Assembly: GCA_013329295.1 (NCBI GenBank)
Contig: DUKP01000209.1
Location: forward strand, 1-6,889
Reading direction: 5' to 3'
Length of the DNA stretch: 6,889 bases
Source of the DNA: Candidatus Poseidoniaceae archaeon
GTDB taxonomy: Archaea > Thermoplasmatota > Poseidoniia > Poseidoniales > Poseidoniaceae
Part shown: in pieces, positions 5,463 through 6,889 of the stretch
Layout of the letters: each line of letters starts with the position of its first letter
Position numbering within the stretch: position 1 is the stretch's first letter
Notes under the pieces: generated by a model
Seen by the model: only the letters and a program-made list of their open reading frames with translations
Told to the model about the DNA's origin: nothing
Database searches by the model: none
Made by a program: the position numbers and the translations under genes

Positions 5463-6809
5463 TTATGGAGGAGGAGTTTTCCACCAGATAATTAGTTCTT
5501 CTTTGGTACTTGGTATGGGGCAATTGTCATGTCCACTAGTAAGAATATTTAGTCTTTCAAAAACATCATTAATCGACTTCTTTATTTGATAAGCAGGAAT
5601 TTTAGAATTGGATAAAATTTCTTCCAAAGCATTTTCCCAGTTACCTTTAGGATTTGCTCTTCTCCAAGATGATATTGAACTTCTAAGAGGCCATAGTGCC
5701 AGTGATAATCTACCAAATCCTACTCTGTCTTGTTTTAACTTGAATACTTTGGCATCGGAGAATGGTATGTGATTAAATTGTTTATTTATCCATTTTTCTT
5801 CTTCTAACCATTTTACTAGACGTTGCGTATGTCTCTTCGTGATCATTCTATGAGGGCCGAGAAGTTTGTGCAATTTTGGTACTTCTGTAGATCCTCCAAT
5901 TAATGAAAGGGTGCCTAAAATCGACCATGATGAGAAGGAAAAGGGGTTTATTGGGACGTCAAATTCTTTTGCAGATTTTTTTGGCCAGTTATTTTCAACA
6001 AAATCCATCCATTCTGCTGGGCTCTTTCCACTTAACCACCCTTCATGAATTGCGCTTAGATTTACTGGAGCTCCGGGAAGTCTTGTTTGAGTTTCAAGAT
6101 TTCCAATCAATCTCCTAAGTAAGTATCTATCTACTTTGTCCGAATCAACATTTAATGGGGCCGGTTTTTTATTGAAGAAAGTCCTCAATGTTTCAGCAAG
6201 TTTTTTTCTTAAATCATCCAATCCAGATTCATTCAAAATAGGTCCAACAACTTGACATTTATCAAATGGTTCTGATACTGTAATTTTTCCTGACAATAGT
6301 TCACTGAAGCCCTTTCTTATTTTCTTCTGTATCTCGGTAGTTTCAAAATACTCCTGCTTATTGCTCGTCATTCTCAAGGTTCCAGAACGAATTCTTTTCA
6401 TTGCTTTCTCTGGATCGCAATCTATCCAAATAACCAAATCTGGTATCATTGCAGCAGAATTCATTTTTACTACATCATCAATACCTAGAGCTCCAACTAT
6501 TCCTTGGTAAATCAAAGAAGAATGGATATTTCTATCTGAAATTACAACATGTCCTTTGTCTAGTAATGGTTTGATAAAAGTATGAGAATGATCTAATCTA
6601 TCAGCTGCGAAAAGGCCGGCTTCTTCTAATGGTGTTTTGTCACCTTTCATAACAGAAGAAAGTGCAAGCTTTCCAAGTTCGCTATGTCTTCTAGGTTCAT
6701 GTGTTGAGTGAATCTTTGGAAATGGAAAGTTTGCAAGTAATTCTCCAATAATTCTAGCAGCCTCTCCTTTACCAGAACCATCACCTCCCTCGACCGAGAT
6801 AAGATACAT
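5463..6809 (-). CDS. tmk: Thymidylate kinase-like protein with long unassigned C-terminal region
   Basis: Residues 1-~212 of 448 follow thymidylate kinase, which phosphorylates dTMP to dTDP with ATP in the cytosol. Seen in order are the P-loop EGGDGSGKGE (7-16), THEP (36-39), LFAADR (66-71), the DRY-type loop SDRNIHSSLIYQG (91-103), PDLVIWIDCDPEKAMKRI (123-140) and the lid region RSGTLRMT (141-148). Several positions deviate: the Walker A Ser/Thr after Lys14 is Gly15 and the next is Glu16, TREPGGT is replaced by THEPRRH, and DRY is DRN. The enzyme may be slow, have another substrate, or be non-catalytic. Residues ~213-448 have no counterpart in the usual ~200-210-residue enzyme; they are Trp-rich and contain a possible winged-helix-like stretch (about 320-345). 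The start is ATG 6807-6809 with GAGGA 6 nt upstream, inside the preceding gene. The symbol is given by homology only. Confidence 0.8.
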   Translation of the reverse strand: MYLISVEGGDGSGKGEAARIIGELLANFPFPKIHSTHEPRRHSELGKLALSSVMKGDKTPLEEAGLFAADRLDHSHTFIKPLLDKGHVVISDRNIHSSLIYQGIVGALGIDDVVKMNSAAMIPDLVIWIDCDPEKAMKRIRSGTLRMTSNKQEYFETTEIQKKIRKGFSELLSGKITVSEPFDKCQVVGPILNESGLDDLRKKLAETLRTFFNKKPAPLNVDSDKVDRYLLRRLIGNLETQTRLPGAPVNLSAIHEGWLSGKSPAEWMDFVENNWPKKSAKEFDVPINPFSFSSWSILGTLSLIGGSTEVPKLHKLLGPHRMITKRHTQRLVKWLEEEKWINKQFNHIPFSDAKVFKLKQDRVGFGRLSLALWPLRSSISSWRRANPKGNWENALEEILSNSKIPAYQIKKSINDVFERLNILTSGHDNCPIPSTKEELIIWWKTPPP

Positions 6810-6811
6810 GT

Positions 6812-6889
6812 TTAATCCTCAGCAGTATAGTCTTCATATTGATCTTGTACAATACTATTGAGTGCCATTCCTGAAAGAATTAGAATAGG
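6812..6889 (-). CDS. C-terminal end of an unidentified protein (partial)
   Basis: Only one minus-strand frame is open from the right edge; it gives 25 codons and a TAA at 6812-6814. The peptide is a hydrophobic run (PILILSGMALNSIV) followed by a short acidic tail (QDQYEDYTAED). That would fit the last membrane helix and cytosolic tail of a membrane protein, but it is too short to assign. Its stop is 2 nt before the kinase ATG, and its last codons supply the kinase ribosome site, so the two are probably cotranscribed. The compact junction, like the others on this strand, is the main support for a real gene. Confidence 0.55.
   Translation of the reverse strand, partial: PILILSGMALNSIVQDQYEDYTAED
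6816..6820 (-). promoter_or_regulatory. Ribosome binding site (GAGGA) for the kinase-like gene
   Basis: GAGGA on the minus strand lies 6 nt before ATG 6807-6809. It sits within the last codons of the preceding gene, which supports this ATG as the kinase start and implies translation coupled to the upstream gene. Confidence 0.55.

Noticed and set aside
5866..6118. Plus-strand frames inside the kinase-like gene's C-terminal half
   Set aside because: The minus-strand frame is continuous with the kinase domain; the plus-strand peptides overlap each other and resemble nothing known.
1..6889. CRISPR array, tRNA/rRNA gene, insertion sequence or attachment site
   Set aside because: No regular spaced repeats, no tRNA-like cloverleaf sequence, no transposase or integrase frame and no terminal inverted repeats were seen; nearly all bases are coding.

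Overview
The window is AT-rich, gene-dense and almost all coding, with no rRNA, tRNA, CRISPR array or mobile element visible. It looks archaeal. It carries a bacterio-opsin-activator type (HTH_10) regulator, a family found essentially in archaea. It also has a probable leaderless GTG start placed about 25 bp after an AT-rich TATA-like box, short archaeal-style Shine-Dalgarno motifs (GAGGT, GGAG, GGGGTG) and very compact gene junctions. The low GC and gene content would suit a marine planktonic euryarchaeon (Marine Group II/III, Poseidoniales-like), but that placement is inference.

Layout: six complete genes and two partial ones. From the right edge, on the minus strand, come the last 25 codons of an unidentified gene (6812-6889). 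Then comes a long thymidylate-kinase-like gene (5463-6809) with an unassigned C-terminal half. A DUF2085 membrane protein gene on the plus strand (4740-5462) runs head-on into it, with stop codons touching. A 74-bp divergent intergenic region (4666-4739) separates that gene from a minus-strand series: a membrane protein with a Smr-like domain (4030-4665); after a 49-bp gap, an HTH_10 regulator (3063-3980); a divergent protein-L-isoaspartate methyltransferase-like protein (2054-3025 after start correction); a HEAT-like repeat protein (1056-2057); and an M61-family metallopeptidase whose C-terminus lies beyond the left edge (1-1053).

The last four minus-strand genes look like one operon: a 37-nt gap, a GTGA stop/start overlap, then a 2-nt gap. 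Their products (a DNA-binding regulator, an enzyme family that acts on damaged aspartyl residues, a repeat scaffold and a cytosolic-looking aminopeptidase) suggest a protein repair or turnover module under its own regulator. That functional link is inference from gene order. The least ordinary proteins are the Smr-like domain set between transmembrane helices, the kinase with an altered P-loop and about 235 extra residues, and the methyltransferase with altered SAM motifs and an acidic C-terminal extension.
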